DNA of 52,814 nt from an uncultured Oscillospiraceae bacterium (GCA_910584285.1 CAJTYK010000010.1:1-52814), one strand, 5' to 3'. Positions 23,837 through 32,668 are shown, counted from the first letter of the stretch. The notes: generated by a model from the letters alone, not told the origin. Made by a program: numbers and translations.

Positions 23837-24393
23837 TCGCCCTCTCCCTCCTTCTGAAGCTGGATCAGGATGCTGGCCGACACCAGGTCCCCGTCCTCCT
23901 CCGTGGTGGCCGCCGTGTTTACCGTGGTGCGCTCCACAATGGGGGATTCCTCCAGCCGCCGGACGATCTCCGCCGTCTGGGCCAGGGTCACCTGGCTGAA
24001 CTGCACCTGCACCACCTGGCCGTTCACCGCTACGCTGCTCAGCTGCCCGGTGGAGCCGATGGCCTCGTCCAGCAGGGCCAGCACCTCCATGCGGTCAATG
24101 AGCTCCCGCTCCTCGTCGGTGGCGGAATAGCGCTGGTACTTCTCCTTTACCTCCGAGTAGTTGGACAGCTCCCCCATCACCCCGTCCAACCGGCTCTCCA
24201 CCGCCGCTAGCGCTGTACGCGCCCCGTCCACCTTCACCCACAGATCGTACACCAGCACCTTGGACAGGCCCAGCAGCACCACCACCACAAACAGCACATA
24301 CAGCGCCACTGTGGCCGGCTTTGTGGTCCGGTCGGGCTTGAAATATAGGTTCATGCTCCGCTTGGTGGGGGCGCTTTTCAGCTTTTTACCCAT
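23833..24393 (-). CDS. pilN: Type IV pilus assembly protein, PilN-like
   Basis: A 186-residue bitopic protein. A cytoplasmic tail of about 30 residues includes MNLYFKPDRTTK, the usual place of the PilM-binding segment. A helix (ALYVLFVVVVLLGLSKVLVY) is followed by a coiled coil and a small ferredoxin-like domain. The start at 24393 has a GGAGGGG site seven bases away and overlaps the pilM stop. A longer frame upstream lies inside pilM. Confidence 0.78.
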   Translation of the reverse strand: MGKKLKSAPTKRSMNLYFKPDRTTKPATVALYVLFVVVVLLGLSKVLVYDLWVKVDGARTALAAVESRLDGVMGELSNYSEVKEKYQRYSATDEERELIDRMEVLALLDEAIGSTGQLSSVAVNGQVVQVQFSQVTLAQTAEIVRRLEESPIVERTTVNTAATTEEDGDLVSASILIQLQKEGEGE

Positions 24394-24394
24394 G

Positions 24395-25375
24395 TCATAC
24401 CCCTCCCATGGCGGCGCCCGCCGCGAAAATGCCGTCCGCTGCCGAGCCGGTCGCCGCCGATAGCAGCGTCTCCGGATCCAGCAGCGGCAGCCCTGCCGTG
24501 TTCTCAATGGCGTCCCGCAGGGGCTTCAGCCCCGCGCCGCCCCCCACCAGATACACCCCCGTCAGATTGCTGGAGCGATAGGTAAACTGGTAGAAATTCA
24601 CCACCTTCAGGATTTCTACCGCCAGCCGCTCGCATATGTCCGCCACCGCCGGCACCGCCAGGGCAGCCTGCTGCCCCGCCATCTTGTAGGTGCCCGCCAG
24701 AAACGCGTCCACCCCCAGCTCCTCCGCCACGGCCAGATCCATGTCCCGCCCGCCAAAGTTCAGCCGCCGGGTGGCCTGCACCCGATCCCCTAACACCACC
24801 GTGATCCGTGTCTGCTGGTGGCCCAGGTCCACAATGCAATACTCCTGCGGCCCCTCCCCGGCGCTCTGGGAACGGCACAGCGCAATCAGCGCCATCTCCT
24901 GGGGCACCAGCTTCTTCAGCCGTACCCCTGCCTTGGCAAACATCCGGATGTACGACTCCAGCTGCCGCTTGGAGGCCACCGCCGCCATCATGGGCATGGT
25001 GCCCTCCTCGTCACCCTCCACCCGGTCACACATGGCGTAGTCACAATGGTACTGATCCGGCGCACCCTGGATGAAGTCCGCAAACTCATAGGGCAGGTTC
25101 ATCAGCAGCTGCTCCTGGTTCATCTCCGGCATGTTCACCAGACGGCAGATCACCTGGTTGGCCGGCAGCGCCAGCGCCGCAGGCCCATGGGGCAGCTTCA
25201 GCTCCTTTGCCGTCTGCTTCAAAAACTGAGTGAACGCGTTGGGCATGGTGATCCCGTTCTCGTCCACCAGCTTCTCCGGCAGACGCACCGTCTCCACCCG
25301 GAAGCCGTTCCCCTGAACCGCCGCCACCTTCATGGAGCTTCCGCCGATATCGAAGCCTACCTTGATCTTCCCCAT
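24395..25375 (-). CDS. pilM: Type IV pilus actin-like ATPase, PilM
   Basis: A 326-residue protein of the actin/FtsA-like fold. The phosphate-1 motif VGFDIGGSSMKVAAV is at about 5-20, phosphate-2 CIVDLGHQQTRITVV near 178-192 and the adenosine motif VYLVGGGAGLKPL near 277-290. It is cytoplasmic and in known systems binds the N-terminus of PilN. The start at 25375 has a GGGAGGA site six bases upstream. Confidence 0.85.
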   Translation of the reverse strand: MGKIKVGFDIGGSSMKVAAVQGNGFRVETVRLPEKLVDENGITMPNAFTQFLKQTAKELKLPHGPAALALPANQVICRLVNMPEMNQEQLLMNLPYEFADFIQGAPDQYHCDYAMCDRVEGDEEGTMPMMAAVASKRQLESYIRMFAKAGVRLKKLVPQEMALIALCRSQSAGEGPQEYCIVDLGHQQTRITVVLGDRVQATRRLNFGGRDMDLAVAEELGVDAFLAGTYKMAGQQAALAVPAVADICERLAVEILKVVNFYQFTYRSSNLTGVYLVGGGAGLKPLRDAIENTAGLPLLDPETLLSAATGSAADGIFAAGAAMGGV

Positions 25376-25395
25376 GTCCAGTCCTCCCTCAATCT

Positions 25396-26172
25396 CTACC
25401 CGAGCAGGCTCAGATACCAGTCCACCAGCGGCCCGCCAAAGCACGCCGCCAGCACCGCCGCCCCGGCCAGGCTGGGCCCAAAGGGAAACGGCCCCTGGTT
25501 CCGCCCCGCCACCGCCGCCAGTATGCCCAGCACACAGCCCAGCAGCAGGGTCAGCAGCAGCTCCGGCCAGCTCAGGTACAGCGCCAGCGCCAGCAGCAGC
25601 TTGATGTCGCCGCCGCCCATGGCCTCTTTTTTCATCACCTTTTCCGCCAGCAGCACAAAGATCAGCAGCGCCACCGGCACAAGACAGCTGATCAGCATCC
25701 CCTTACCCGTGTCCCACAGGGGCTGCCGCAGCACAAACAGCCACACGATCCGGTTGACCGCCATGGCCGCCAGCAGCCGGTCGGGGATGATCTGCTTCGC
25801 CCCGTCCGTCAGGGCCACCGCCAGCAGCAGCGCCCCCAAAATCAGCCACTGGGCCAGCTCCAGGGACAGGCCGAACCGCACCCCGAAGCACACAAAGCCC
25901 ACGCCCCCCGCCAGCTCCGCCCACAGGCACTCCGCCGGTATGTCCGCCCCGCAGTGGCGGCACTTTCCCCGGGAAATCAGGTAGGACAGCACCGGCACCA
26001 GCTCCCGGGGGGACAGGGTTTTCCCGCAGGAGCCGCAGTGGGAGCGCCCCCGGAACATGGCCTCCCCCCGGGCCCAGCGCCACACGGCGCAGTCCAGGAA
26101 GCTGCCCAGCACCGCCCCGGCCACAAAGAGCCACACGCAGAGATAAATTGTCAGCAGGGCGTCCGGGTTCAT
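25396..26172 (-). CDS. pilD: Prepilin peptidase PilD
   Basis: A 258-residue membrane aspartyl protease. The N-terminal domain carries the tetracysteine zinc site (CGSCGK ... CRHCGA, about 46-77). Catalytic aspartates are in LTDGAKQIIPDRL (about 122) and in the GGGD motif MGGGDIKLL (about 187). About eight hydrophobic helices. The family end motif is present as PFGPSLAGAA. It cleaves and N-methylates prepilins before assembly, so its substrates are the pilins at 26630, 27363 and 32117-41327. It diverges from the small gene at 26298, so PilD-PilM-PilN-PilO probably have their own start of transcription in 26173-26210. Confidence 0.9.
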   Translation of the reverse strand: MNPDALLTIYLCVWLFVAGAVLGSFLDCAVWRWARGEAMFRGRSHCGSCGKTLSPRELVPVLSYLISRGKCRHCGADIPAECLWAELAGGVGFVCFGVRFGLSLELAQWLILGALLLAVALTDGAKQIIPDRLLAAMAVNRIVWLFVLRQPLWDTGKGMLISCLVPVALLIFVLLAEKVMKKEAMGGGDIKLLLALALYLSWPELLLTLLLGCVLGILAAVAGRNQGPFPFGPSLAGAAVLAACFGGPLVDWYLSLLG

Positions 26173-26216
26173 GGCGTGTCTCCTTAGTTTAACATAAATT
26201 TTACGATTTGTATAGA

Positions 26217-26245
26217 TTGATATTGCCTTTTGGCTATGTTATAAT
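26217..26245 (+). promoter_or_regulatory. Promoter of the 48-codon gene
   Basis: TTGATA (26217-26222) and TATAAT (26240-26245) with a 17-bp spacer, 53 bp before the ATG. It is one of the best promoters in the window. Confidence 0.82.
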
Positions 26246-26297
26246 ACAGACAGACAGGAATCCACACCCGTTGAGCCGCCAAAAGGAGGTGAACACC

Positions 26298-26444
26298 ATG
26301 GGCATGACCGATCTGCAATTCAAAAGCTACGTCCGCAAGCTCCTCAGCCTGATCGAGGATGCGTCCGACGATAAAACGAAGGAGGAGCTCTTGGCCCTCT
26401 TTATGAAGCTGCGCCGGGAGCTGACAGAGGATCTTACCGGCTGA
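26298..26444 (+). CDS. Small conserved-looking protein, 48 aa
   Basis: A 48-residue acidic/basic helical protein (MGMTDLQFKSYVRKLLSLIE at its start). It has no membrane segment. Expression signals are excellent: a consensus-like promoter, an AAAGGAGGTG ribosome site seven bases before the ATG, and a strong terminator straight after the stop. It is transcribed against the pilus genes on both sides. Small proteins with a similar N-terminus are common in Clostridia, with no known function to my knowledge. Confidence 0.75.
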   Translation: MGMTDLQFKSYVRKLLSLIEDASDDKTKEELLALFMKLRRELTEDLTG

Positions 26445-26450
26445 CCCCCT

Positions 26451-26477
26451 CCCCCGCCCGATGGCGGGGGTTTTTTT
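26451..26477 (+). terminator. Terminator of the 48-codon gene
   Basis: An 8-bp GC stem (26451-26458 with 26463-26470), 4-nt loop and seven T. Confidence 0.88.
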
Positions 26478-26545
26478 GTCCCCCAAGGCCCCGCCGTGGG
26501 GGGCGGCGGGGCCTGGAGGAAGGTCAGGGCGGAGGTTGGGCGTCC

Positions 26546-26587
26546 GCCCTCCAAAACCCGCCCCCGGAGCGGCGGGCTTTGGAGGGC
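26546..26587. repeat. Long imperfect hairpin downstream of the first pilin gene
   Basis: The arms 26546-26562 and 26571-26587 pair over 17 positions with one mismatch. The region 26478-26629 is otherwise non-coding and holds further GC dyads, such as the one at about 26487-26513. There is no T run on the minus strand, so it may act as a 3' stabiliser of the pilin transcript rather than a simple terminator. Confidence 0.6.
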
Positions 26588-26629
26588 GCCCGCGCGAGGC
26601 GGGTGCCCGAGGTTGAAAAACAAGAAAGT

Positions 26630-27121
26630 TTAGCCGTTCAGCAACGGGCCGGTCAGGTTATCCGCACCAGCGGTACCGTCCCAAGTGGTAGGAATAGTGG
26701 CTCCTTCATCAACCCACCATATTTTTGCCTCTCCAGTAGCATTAACCCCACCAATGAGAATCATATCGGTCTTTTTATTTGCATCTTTGCCGCCGCCACC
26801 AGTGGTGCCTTGACCGTATCCATTCGCAATCGTAGTTGCGGAAACCACACCATTTGCAGCATCGTAGGCATAAACCTTGCCTGCTTCAATTTTTGTTGTT
26901 GTGCCCTGCATATCCGCTTCACCCAGCAGATAGGCGGTAACCAGCGCAGCTTTGAAGGAACGCTCATTGGAAGCGTCAGTCGCCTCACGCGCCCGCTCCA
27001 GAGCAGAGCCCACCAGGGGAATAGAGATCGCAATCAGGATAGCGATAATCGCCACCACGATCAGCATTTCGATCAGAGTAAAGCCGCCGTTCTTGCGCAG
27101 CTTCGCTTTCAAGTTTTTCAT
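26630..27121 (-). CDS. Type IV pilin, first copy
   Basis: A 163-residue prepilin. A positively charged leader of 13 residues ends in Gly13, followed by FTLIEMLIVVAIIAILIA with Glu at mature position 5. The class-defining N-terminal helix continues to about residue 60. The C-terminal globular part is short and Gly/Thr-rich. The start at 27121 has a GGAGAA site. Its N-terminal half closely matches the pilin at 27363, indicating a duplication, while the C-terminal halves have diverged. One of the two is presumably the major pilin. Confidence 0.88.
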   Translation of the reverse strand: MKNLKAKLRKNGGFTLIEMLIVVAIIAILIAISIPLVGSALERAREATDASNERSFKAALVTAYLLGEADMQGTTTKIEAGKVYAYDAANGVVSATTIANGYGQGTTGGGGKDANKKTDMILIGGVNATGEAKIWWVDEGATIPTTWDGTAGADNLTGPLLNG

Positions 27122-27197
27122 TTTGAATGTTCTCCTTTTCTGGGACAGGCCGGGCATCGCGGGGCCTGCCACCCAAATTTCTTGGGGGAGGTTCCCA

Positions 27198-27280
27198 TCG
27201 TCTACCCACGGGTAGACGACAAAGCAATTGCTTTGTGCCTTCCGTGGGAAGGAGATTCAGTTGTTCTCCCGTTTGACGGG
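27198..27280. repeat. Four consecutive small hairpins between the two pilin genes
   Basis: In order: a 9-bp stem (27198-27206 with 27211-27219), a perfect 16-bp palindrome (27220-27235), a 6-bp stem (27238-27243 with 27247-27252) and a 5-bp stem (27268-27272 with 27276-27280). The remainder of the 241-bp gap shows no gene. Confidence 0.7.
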
Positions 27281-27362
27281 TACGCTCCCCCAGCCCAAGG
27301 TTCGCCAACCCGGGTCTTGGCTGAGGGATTGTGTTTCGTTGTTTCGTTTGGCTTATGGCTGA

Positions 27363-27839
27363 TTAGCTATGCTTTACATCCTTTGCTGTACCGCAAAGCG
27401 TAGTACCTGTTCCACCCCAACTTACTGTTACCTGCCCATCTGCATCAATTGTGAGCTGGATAATTCCCTCACCCGTTCCCGTTCCAGTGTGTTTTCCGTG
27501 CTCACACTGGCCATAGGGAGTAATACTGTCTGATTTCGTGTCCAGTCGCCCGTTCGCAGCATCATAGTAATAGGTAGTACCCACTGCAACTTTCGCGTCA
27601 TCTTTCTTGACTCCACCTTCGTAGATAGCGGCATCGCCCTCGGCCAGATACTGGACAACCATCTCAGCCTTGGCGGAACGCTCGTTAGCGGCGTCAGTGG
27701 CGTGGCGGGTCTTCTCCAGAGAATTGGCAATCATGGGAATAGAAACAGCGATCAAAATGGCGATAATGGCCACCACGATCAGCATCTCGATCAGCGTAAA
27801 GCCTTTCTTATTACGGAATTTTTCCCTCAACCCATTCAT
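27363..27839 (-). CDS. Type IV pilin, second copy
   Basis: A 158-residue prepilin. The leader MNGLREKFRNKKG is cut after Gly13, followed by FTLIEMLIVVAIIAILIA with Glu5. It is the paralogue of the pilin at 26630. The C-terminal domain contains two cysteines (GQCEHG and TTLCGTA) that could form a disulfide loop as in many type IV pilins. The AAAGGAGG ribosome site lies a rather long 13 bases from the ATG. It is the promoter-proximal copy of the pair. Confidence 0.88.
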   Translation of the reverse strand: MNGLREKFRNKKGFTLIEMLIVVAIIAILIAVSIPMIANSLEKTRHATDAANERSAKAEMVVQYLAEGDAAIYEGGVKKDDAKVAVGTTYYYDAANGRLDTKSDSITPYGQCEHGKHTGTGTGEGIIQLTIDADGQVTVSWGGTGTTLCGTAKDVKHS

Positions 27840-27927
27840 TTCAGGAAAATTTCCTCCTTTCCTTCCTGAATCAGGATTTCTATATATTCACCGACCGGGT
27901 TGGCGAAGCCGGGGAATATCTTTTTCA

Positions 27928-28016
27928 CTTGCCGCGGGGCGGCAAGGTAAAAAGCGGTTGTGTAGGGGATTCGCTGTCCCGCAGGGCGGGACAGCCAGTG
28001 AGGCGCACGCCTCACT
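27928..28016. repeat. Three consecutive perfect hairpins between pilC and the pilin genes
   Basis: 7-bp (27928-27934 with 27940-27946, extendable to 15 bp with a two-base mismatch), 9-bp (27974-27982 with 27986-27994) and 9-bp (27997-28005 with 28008-28016) stems in 90 bp. No gene is seen in 27840-28039. Confidence 0.75.
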
Positions 28017-28039
28017 CAGAGATTTATGGGCCGCTCCCC

Positions 28040-29248
28040 TCAGATGTTGTTGTAAAGGCTGAACAGCGGCAGATACACCGCGAACAGGATGAGCACCACG
28101 AACACCGCCAGACAGCAGATGATGATGGGCTCCAGCAGGGCCAGCGCCCGTTCGGTGCGCACGTCCACCTCGTTGTCGTAATACTCCGCCAGGATGTTCA
28201 GGGTGGACTCCAGGGCGCCGGCGCTCTCGCCCACGGCGGTCATCTGGATGAGCATCTGGGGCAGCTCCCGGGCGCCCGCCATGCTGTCGCCCAGGCCCCG
28301 GCCCGCCTCCACTCCGGCCACGCTTTCCATGACCTCCTGGGCCATCACCAGGCTGGACATGGCCCGGCTGGACACGGCGATGGACTGCAAAATGGGCACG
28401 CCGGCGGCCAGCATGGCGGCCATGGTGTGGGCAAACTGGCTGGCCCCGGCCATGCGGCCGATCTCGCCCAGCACAGGCAGGCCCAGCCGCAGGCGGCTAA
28501 ACAGCATTCCGCCCTTCTCGGTGCGGCTGTAGAGCCAGCACGCGGCGATGATGGCCACCAGTCCCGCCAGCACCAGCACGCCGAATCGGGCGAAGAAGTC
28601 GGACACGGCGATGAGCCCCAGGGTGATGGCGGGCAGCTCCACGTCCATGTCGGCAAAGGTGTTGATGAACGCGGGCACGGCGTATTTCATGATGACAAAG
28701 ACAACCACCACGGCCACCACGATGACAAAGGCAGGATAGGTCATGGTGCTGATGGCCTTAGCGTGGGTTTTGGCGGTGCGGTCGTAGTATTTGGCCATCC
28801 GGTCGAAGGCGGAGATCAGGTCGCCGGACTCCTCGCCGGCGCGGATGGTCTCCCGGAAGGTGACGGGCAGCTTGCCCCCCCGCTGGTCGAAGCTGTAGCT
28901 CAGGCTCCAGCCGTTGGACACGTCCTCGGACACCTGCCGCAGCAGGCGCTGGAGGGCCTTGTCGCTGCACTGTCCCGCCACCAGATCCACGGTCTGCACC
29001 AGGGGCAGGCCGGCCTTGAGCACGATGGCGAACTGCTGGCAGGTGAGGGCCAGGGCCTTGGGGCTGATCTTCTGCATCACAGCGGCGGCGGGCCGCTGGG
29101 TAAAGGACTTGGGGATCTCCTTCAGGCTGAGCACCATCTCGCAGCTCTGGCGGATCTGGGCCACCGCCTCCTGGCGGCTGGCGGCCTCCACCACGCCGGA
29201 TACCTTCTCGCCCCCGGCGTAGGCCCCCTCATATTTATAGATTGGCAT
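28040..29248 (-). CDS. pilC: Type IV pilus inner-membrane platform protein PilC
   Basis: A 402-residue protein of the PilC/GspF family. Two repeated cytoplasmic helical domains (LALTCQQFAIVLKAGLPLVQ, then FAHTMAAMLAAGVPILQSI) alternate with three membrane helices, the last at the very C-terminus (IICCLAVFVVLILFAVYLPL). The N-terminus MPIYKYEGAYAGGEKVSGVV is typical. It transmits PilB/PilT motion to pilin extraction or insertion. It is 15 bp downstream of pilT. Confidence 0.9.
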   Translation of the reverse strand: MPIYKYEGAYAGGEKVSGVVEAASRQEAVAQIRQSCEMVLSLKEIPKSFTQRPAAAVMQKISPKALALTCQQFAIVLKAGLPLVQTVDLVAGQCSDKALQRLLRQVSEDVSNGWSLSYSFDQRGGKLPVTFRETIRAGEESGDLISAFDRMAKYYDRTAKTHAKAISTMTYPAFVIVVAVVVVFVIMKYAVPAFINTFADMDVELPAITLGLIAVSDFFARFGVLVLAGLVAIIAACWLYSRTEKGGMLFSRLRLGLPVLGEIGRMAGASQFAHTMAAMLAAGVPILQSIAVSSRAMSSLVMAQEVMESVAGVEAGRGLGDSMAGARELPQMLIQMTAVGESAGALESTLNILAEYYDNEVDVRTERALALLEPIIICCLAVFVVLILFAVYLPLFSLYNNI

Positions 29249-29263
29249 GGCGGTGCGCCTCCT

Positions 29264-30367
29264 TTACAAGCCCAGGCCAGCACCGAAGCCGCGGCGCTGG
29301 TTCTGGCCGGGTCCTGCGTTCATGCCCATATCCTTGGCCTGGACGGTGCCCCCGGGCAGGGCCTGCTCGTAGGTCTCCCGGGTGATGGTTCCGGCGTTGA
29401 GCAGATTTTGCAGGGCCCGCTCCATGAGGATATTGCCGATAGAGCCGGTGGTCTGGATGGAGTTGACGATCTGGGGGGTTTTGCCCTCCCGGATGAGGTT
29501 TCGGATGGCGCCGTCGGTTTTCATCACCTCGCAGGCCAGCACCCGGCCCTTGCCGGAGGCCCTGGGTAGCAGCTGCTGGGACAGCACGGCCTTCAGCGTC
29601 ATGGAAAGCTGGAGGCGGATCTGCTGCTGCCGCTCGGCGGGGAACACGTCCACCACGCGGTCGATGGAGTCGGCGGCGGAGTTAGTATGGACGGTGCCGA
29701 ACACCAGGTGCCCCGTCTCAGCGGCGGTGAGGGCGGTTTCGATGGTTTCCAGGTCGCGCATCTCGCCCACCAGGATCACGTCGGGGTCCTCCCGGAGGGC
29801 GGCCCGCAGTCCGGCGGCGAAGGAGCGGGTATCCTTGCCCACCTCCCGCTGGTTGATAACGCACTTGTCGGGGGTGTAGACGTACTCCACGGGATCCTCC
29901 AGGGTGAGGATGTGTTTTGTCTGGGTTTTGTTGATCTCATTGAGCACGGCGGCCAGGGTGGTGGACTTGCCCGACCCGGTCTCCCCGGTGATGAGCACCA
30001 GGCCCTGGCTGTAGCCGGGGAACTCCTGCACCGCGCGGGGCAGCCCCAGCTCGGACATATCGGGTATGTGCTCATTGAGCAGGCGGATGGCGGCGGACCA
30101 GTTCCCTTGCTGCCGGAACAGGTTCAGACGGCAGCGCACCCCGGCCAGCGTCTTGGCCAGGTCGGCCTCGCCCACCTCCACCATGGCGTCGAACTGCTCG
30201 CCGGCCAGCTCCCGGACGTAGTCCAGGCACTGCTCCGGGGTGAGCCGTTCCCCGCCCATCTCCCGGATGGAGCCGTCCACCCGATACCGGGGGGTGAGTC
30301 CGCACACCAAATGCACATCGGACGCCCGGTCTGCCCGGGCCTTCTCGATCAGCTGAGTTATCGTCAA
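29264..30367 (-). CDS. pilT: Type IV pilus retraction ATPase PilT
   Basis: A 367-residue hexameric ATPase with N-terminal PAS-like domain (DVHLVCGLTPRYRVDGSI), Walker A GETGSGKST near 129-137, an Asp box and a His box (TGHLVFGTVHT). Walker B is VILVGEMRD. The AIRNLIREGKT motif, needed for retraction in characterised PilT proteins, is present. Its presence implies that the pilus is dynamic (twitching, DNA uptake or retractile adhesion). Confidence 0.92.
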   Translation of the reverse strand: MTITQLIEKARADRASDVHLVCGLTPRYRVDGSIREMGGERLTPEQCLDYVRELAGEQFDAMVEVGEADLAKTLAGVRCRLNLFRQQGNWSAAIRLLNEHIPDMSELGLPRAVQEFPGYSQGLVLITGETGSGKSTTLAAVLNEINKTQTKHILTLEDPVEYVYTPDKCVINQREVGKDTRSFAAGLRAALREDPDVILVGEMRDLETIETALTAAETGHLVFGTVHTNSAADSIDRVVDVFPAERQQQIRLQLSMTLKAVLSQQLLPRASGKGRVLACEVMKTDGAIRNLIREGKTPQIVNSIQTTGSIGNILMERALQNLLNAGTITRETYEQALPGGTVQAKDMGMNAGPGQNQRRGFGAGLGL

Positions 30368-30382
30368 GGCTGTCTCCTCCTC

Positions 30383-32098
30383 TCAATAGACCACTTGTCC
30401 ACCCAGGACGCGGTGCACCTCCTCGGCGGAGGTGACACCCTCCAGCACCAGGCGGCGGCAGTCCTCCCAGATGGGCTGGAAGTCGGCCTGCTCCACCGCC
30501 TCCTCCAGCTTGGCAATGGAGCGGGAATGAATGGCGTGACGGATGGCGGGGGTGATGTTGAGGATCTCAAACACGCCGGTGCGTCCCCGGTAGCCGGTAT
30601 TGAAGCACTCGCCGCAGCCCACGCCTCGGTAGAACTGGACGGGCGCCGAGGAATGCTCCAGCCCCATGAGGGCCAGCTCCTCCTCAGAGGGCGTATACGC
30701 CTTGCGGCAGTGGGGGCACACCTTGCGCACCAGCCGCTGGGAGATGATCCCCTTCACCGCCCCGGCGATGAGGTAGGGCTCCACACCGATGTCCAGCAGA
30801 CGGTCGATGGAGGAGACGGCGTTGTTGGTGTGGACCGTGGACAGCACCAGATGGCCCGTCATAGCGGCCCGCATGGCGATCTCGGCGGTCTCGCCGTCCC
30901 GGATCTCGCCCACGGCGATGATGTCCGGATCCTGCCGCAGCACAGAGCGCAGCACATTGGCAAAGGTCAGCCCGGTCTTTTCGTTGATCTGCACCTGGCA
31001 GGCCCCTTCGATGTAGTACTCCACCGGATCCTCCAGGGACACCAGGTTCACTTCCTCGCTTTTTAGCCGCTGGATCATAGTGTACAGGGTGGAGGTCTTA
31101 CCCGAGCCGGTGGGCCCCACCATGAGGATCACGCCGGCGGTGGTGTTGTCGATGAGCTTCAGGAACCGCTCCCGGTTCTCTCCCCGCAGGCCGATGCCGT
31201 CCAGGCTGGACAGCTCCGCCGCCTTGCGCAGCAGACGCACCACCACCTTTTCTCCGTGGGTGGTGGGCAGGGTGGAGATACGCAGATCCAGCGTCTCCTG
31301 CTGGACGGTGACGTTGGCCCGGCCGTCCTGGGGAACCTGCTTCTGGGCGATGTCCATCCGCGCCATGATCTTCATGCGGGAGATCACGGAGTTTTGTAGC
31401 TCCCGGGGCACCTGAATGATGGTGCGCAGCGCCCCATCGATCCGCATCCGGATCTTCATGTGATCCTCGCCGGGCTCCATGTGGATATCGCTGGCCCGCT
31501 CGGTGTAGGCCCGGTCGATGATGGAGTTCACCAGGCGGATGGCGGGGGCGGCGTCCGCCTCGTCCTCGTCCACCGCCACGCTCTGGGTACCGGCGGACGC
31601 CAGGGCGCTGGAGCCGTACTGCCCGCCGATGAGATCCCGCTGCATCTCCTCGATGGCCCGCATAGCCCCCTGGTTGCTGTACAGGTTCTGCACCGCCCGC
31701 TCCACGGCGGCGGTGGTGGCGATCAGCGGGATCACCCGCCGGCGGGTGATGGCCCGCACCTCCTCCACCGCCACGAAGTTCAAGGGGTCGGCCATGGCCA
31801 GGTGCACGTCCGTGCGGGTGGCCTTCACAGGCACCACCATATGTTTTTTGGCCACGTTCTTGGGCAGGATCTGGGCCATCTCCGACGGAATGGACAGGGA
31901 GTTCAGGTCTATGTACTCCACGCCCAGCTGGTTCATCAGCGTGTCGATGAGCTGCTTCTCGGTGATGAAGCCGTGGGCCTGTAGCACCGTACCCAGACGT
32001 TCGCCGCTGCCGGCCTGGAGCGCCAGCGCCTCCTTGAGCTGCTCCTCTGTGATGGCGCCGCTCTCAATCAGCATATCGCCCAGCCGGTTGTATTTCAT
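30383..32098 (-). CDS. pilB: Type IV pilus extension ATPase PilB
   Basis: A 571-residue GspE/PilB ATPase. The N-terminal MshEN-type domain (LGDMLIESGAITEEQLKEAL, EYIDLNSLSIPSEMAQILP) may bind cyclic-di-GMP in some relatives. Then come a PAS-like domain, Walker A GPTGSGKTS, Walker B IIAVGEIRDGE and a tetracysteine zinc site (CPHC ... CGECF). The ATG at 32098 is preferred to 32104 because the GGGAG site is then eight rather than two bases away. It drives pilus polymerisation. Confidence 0.92.
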   Translation of the reverse strand: MKYNRLGDMLIESGAITEEQLKEALALQAGSGERLGTVLQAHGFITEKQLIDTLMNQLGVEYIDLNSLSIPSEMAQILPKNVAKKHMVVPVKATRTDVHLAMADPLNFVAVEEVRAITRRRVIPLIATTAAVERAVQNLYSNQGAMRAIEEMQRDLIGGQYGSSALASAGTQSVAVDEDEADAAPAIRLVNSIIDRAYTERASDIHMEPGEDHMKIRMRIDGALRTIIQVPRELQNSVISRMKIMARMDIAQKQVPQDGRANVTVQQETLDLRISTLPTTHGEKVVVRLLRKAAELSSLDGIGLRGENRERFLKLIDNTTAGVILMVGPTGSGKTSTLYTMIQRLKSEEVNLVSLEDPVEYYIEGACQVQINEKTGLTFANVLRSVLRQDPDIIAVGEIRDGETAEIAMRAAMTGHLVLSTVHTNNAVSSIDRLLDIGVEPYLIAGAVKGIISQRLVRKVCPHCRKAYTPSEEELALMGLEHSSAPVQFYRGVGCGECFNTGYRGRTGVFEILNITPAIRHAIHSRSIAKLEEAVEQADFQPIWEDCRRLVLEGVTSAEEVHRVLGGQVVY

Positions 32099-32116
32099 TG
32101 CCATGGCTCCCGCCCC

Positions 32117-32668
32117 CTATTTTTCTGTGTCAGGACTCAGGCGTCGGACGGTAAGGTGCGCCTCGGCGAAAAGCTCCCCCTCCGCCTGCTTCACCGTCAA
32201 GTCCACCTTAAACAGTCTCGCATCCTTGTCATAGGTAATCGTCAGTCCCGGAGTACCATCGTTCTTTCCGATTACATAGGCCCCCCCGCTTCCGTAGGCC
32301 CCGCTGGGCAGCACCCGGTAGTCGTTGGCGTAAAGCTGCCCCTTGTCCTTCCCGCCGTTCTCGCCGCCTGTCCCTATGGATAACACCGTGTGCAGCTTAC
32401 CACCGTTATATCGCTCACTGTGATAATTCTTCAAATTCCCATCGTCGTCAGTATCCGGAAATTTGGCGTACCGCAGATCGTCCGCCAGGGCATCGCTGAG
32501 GGAGGCCGCCAGCAGCTCCAGCTCCTCCTGGGCGGTGATGTCCTGGTAACTGTGCACGGCCAGCTGTAACCCCGTGTTGATCAGCAGCCCCAGCAGTACC
32601 AGAATGGCCACCGCACATAGCATCTCCACCAGGGTCAGGCCCCGGCTGTCCTTCCATTTACGGGTCAA
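32117..32668 (-). CDS. Minor prepilin
   Basis: A 183-residue prepilin. A charged leader (MTRKWKDSRG) is cut after Gly10, then LTLVEMLCAVAILVLLGLLI with Glu5. The C-terminal domain (about 60-183) is mostly beta by appearance and ends shortly after a conserved-looking HLTVRRL strand. It overlaps the preceding gene by 11 bp. Its place between the other minor prepilins and PilB suggests a role in the initiating tip complex. Confidence 0.82.
   Translation of the reverse strand: MTRKWKDSRGLTLVEMLCAVAILVLLGLLINTGLQLAVHSYQDITAQEELELLAASLSDALADDLRYAKFPDTDDDGNLKNYHSERYNGGKLHTVLSIGTGGENGGKDKGQLYANDYRVLPSGAYGSGGAYVIGKNDGTPGLTITYDKDARLFKVDLTVKQAEGELFAEAHLTVRRLSPDTEK

Noticed and set aside
26478..28039. 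Possible CRISPR array, because of several short palindromes
   Set aside because: The hairpins differ from one another in sequence and spacing. There is no repeated unit with spacers and no cas gene in the window.
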